From Desulfobacteraceae bacterium (lineage in GTDB: Bacteria > Desulfobacterota > DSM-4660 > Desulfatiglandales > Desulfatiglandaceae), in the NCBI GenBank assembly GCA_030642205.1, contig DAOWOF010000117.1:1-7215 (forward strand): a DNA stretch of 7,215 nt, written 5' to 3'. The notes below the pieces were generated by a model that was given only the letters and a program-made list of their open reading frames with translations, searched no databases and was not told where the DNA came from. Position numbers and translations under genes: made by a program. Shown piece by piece: positions 7,113-7,215 of this stretch (position 1 is its first letter; every line of letters starts with the position of its first letter).

Positions 7113-7140
7113 CTTTAACCAGAATATATTGTAGTTAAAG
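7113..7140. promoter_or_regulatory. 28-bp dyad upstream of gdhA, candidate operator
   Basis: The arms CTTTAAC (7113-7119) and GTTAAAG (7134-7140) are perfect inverted repeats whose centres are 21 bp apart, about two helical turns. Between them the octamer AATATATT (7123-7130) is itself palindromic about the same centre (7126.5). Overall 24 of 28 positions are symmetric. The dyad ends 34 bp before the gdhA ATG and covers the best -10-like bases. No T-tract follows on either strand, so it is unlikely to be a terminator. A dimeric repressor or activator site is inferred; the regulator is unknown. Confidence 0.5.
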
Positions 7141-7153
7141 GGATTCCATACAA
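7123..7153 (-). promoter_or_regulatory. Weak candidate promoter of the gdhA-led unit
   Basis: On the minus strand TTGTAT (7148-7153) could be a -35 and TATATT (7123-7128) a -10, with a long 19-bp spacer; an alternative -10 is TACAAT (7128-7133) with 14 bp. Neither spacing is ideal, so an activator may be needed or the real promoter may differ. The rest of the 137-bp stretch at the right edge shows no other convincing signal. Confidence 0.25.
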
Positions 7154-7215
7154 AGTTAGTAAAAAGACTGAATTTCCAACCTTCACGGGAATGATGGAAG
7201 ACAGTAAAATTTTAT

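Noticed and set aside
7174..7199. Second imperfect repeat TTCCAAC/GATGGAA upstream of gdhA
   Set aside because: Six of seven pairs with a 12-base spacer and no symmetry in the middle is within chance expectation.
7114..7213. Minus-strand frame open from the right edge to a TAA near 7114, considered as the end of an upstream gene
   Set aside because: It has about 33 codons of hydrophobic, unrecognisable sequence and covers the dyad and promoter-like bases; there is no support for a gene.

Overview
This window is an ordinary-looking chromosomal segment from a Gram-negative bacterium, most likely a deltaproteobacterium (Desulfobacterota, Desulfobacteraceae-like). That guess rests on gene order (xseA-xseB-ispA-dxs-tlyA run together), on a neighbouring YkgJ-type cysteine-cluster protein, and on the moderate GC content. 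It comes from general knowledge of such clusters and not from a database search. I see no transposon, phage, tRNA, rRNA or CRISPR sequence.

Layout. Six genes lie on the minus strand and read from right to left: gdhA (NADP-type glutamate dehydrogenase), xseA and xseB (exodeoxyribonuclease VII large and small subunits), ispA (farnesyl-diphosphate-type polyprenyl synthase), dxs (1-deoxy-D-xylulose-5-phosphate synthase) and tlyA (rRNA 2'-O-methyltransferase with an S4 domain). The gaps are tiny or negative: about 21 nt between gdhA and the preferred xseA start, 48 nt between xseA and xseB, 0 nt between xseB and ispA, a 4-nt ATGA overlap between ispA and dxs, and a 4- or 28-nt overlap between dxs and tlyA. 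The set therefore looks like one transcription unit. At the left edge one plus-strand gene converges on tlyA. It is the 3' part of a YkgJ-family cysteine-cluster protein whose true start lies outside the window. The two convergent genes share the palindrome TTAA as their stop codons.

How the genes fit together. dxs makes the first committed intermediate of the MEP isoprenoid pathway, and ispA condenses the resulting C5 units, so these two are a functional pair. XseA and XseB form one nuclease. TlyA modifies rRNA and GdhA links ammonium to glutamate, so these two are functionally unrelated passengers of the same unit.

The most notable non-coding signals are three. Upstream of gdhA is a 28-bp dyad, 24 of 28 positions symmetric, which looks like an operator. 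At the gdhA-xseA junction a hairpin encloses the gdhA stop codon. Directly after it is a nine-base extended Shine-Dalgarno (GAGGTGATC) that points to a TTG start for xseA. Several genes of the unit use TTG or GTG starts (xseA, ispA, tlyA), which suggests translational coupling. I found no evidence of a previously undescribed system; the findings below are modest regulatory and annotation points.
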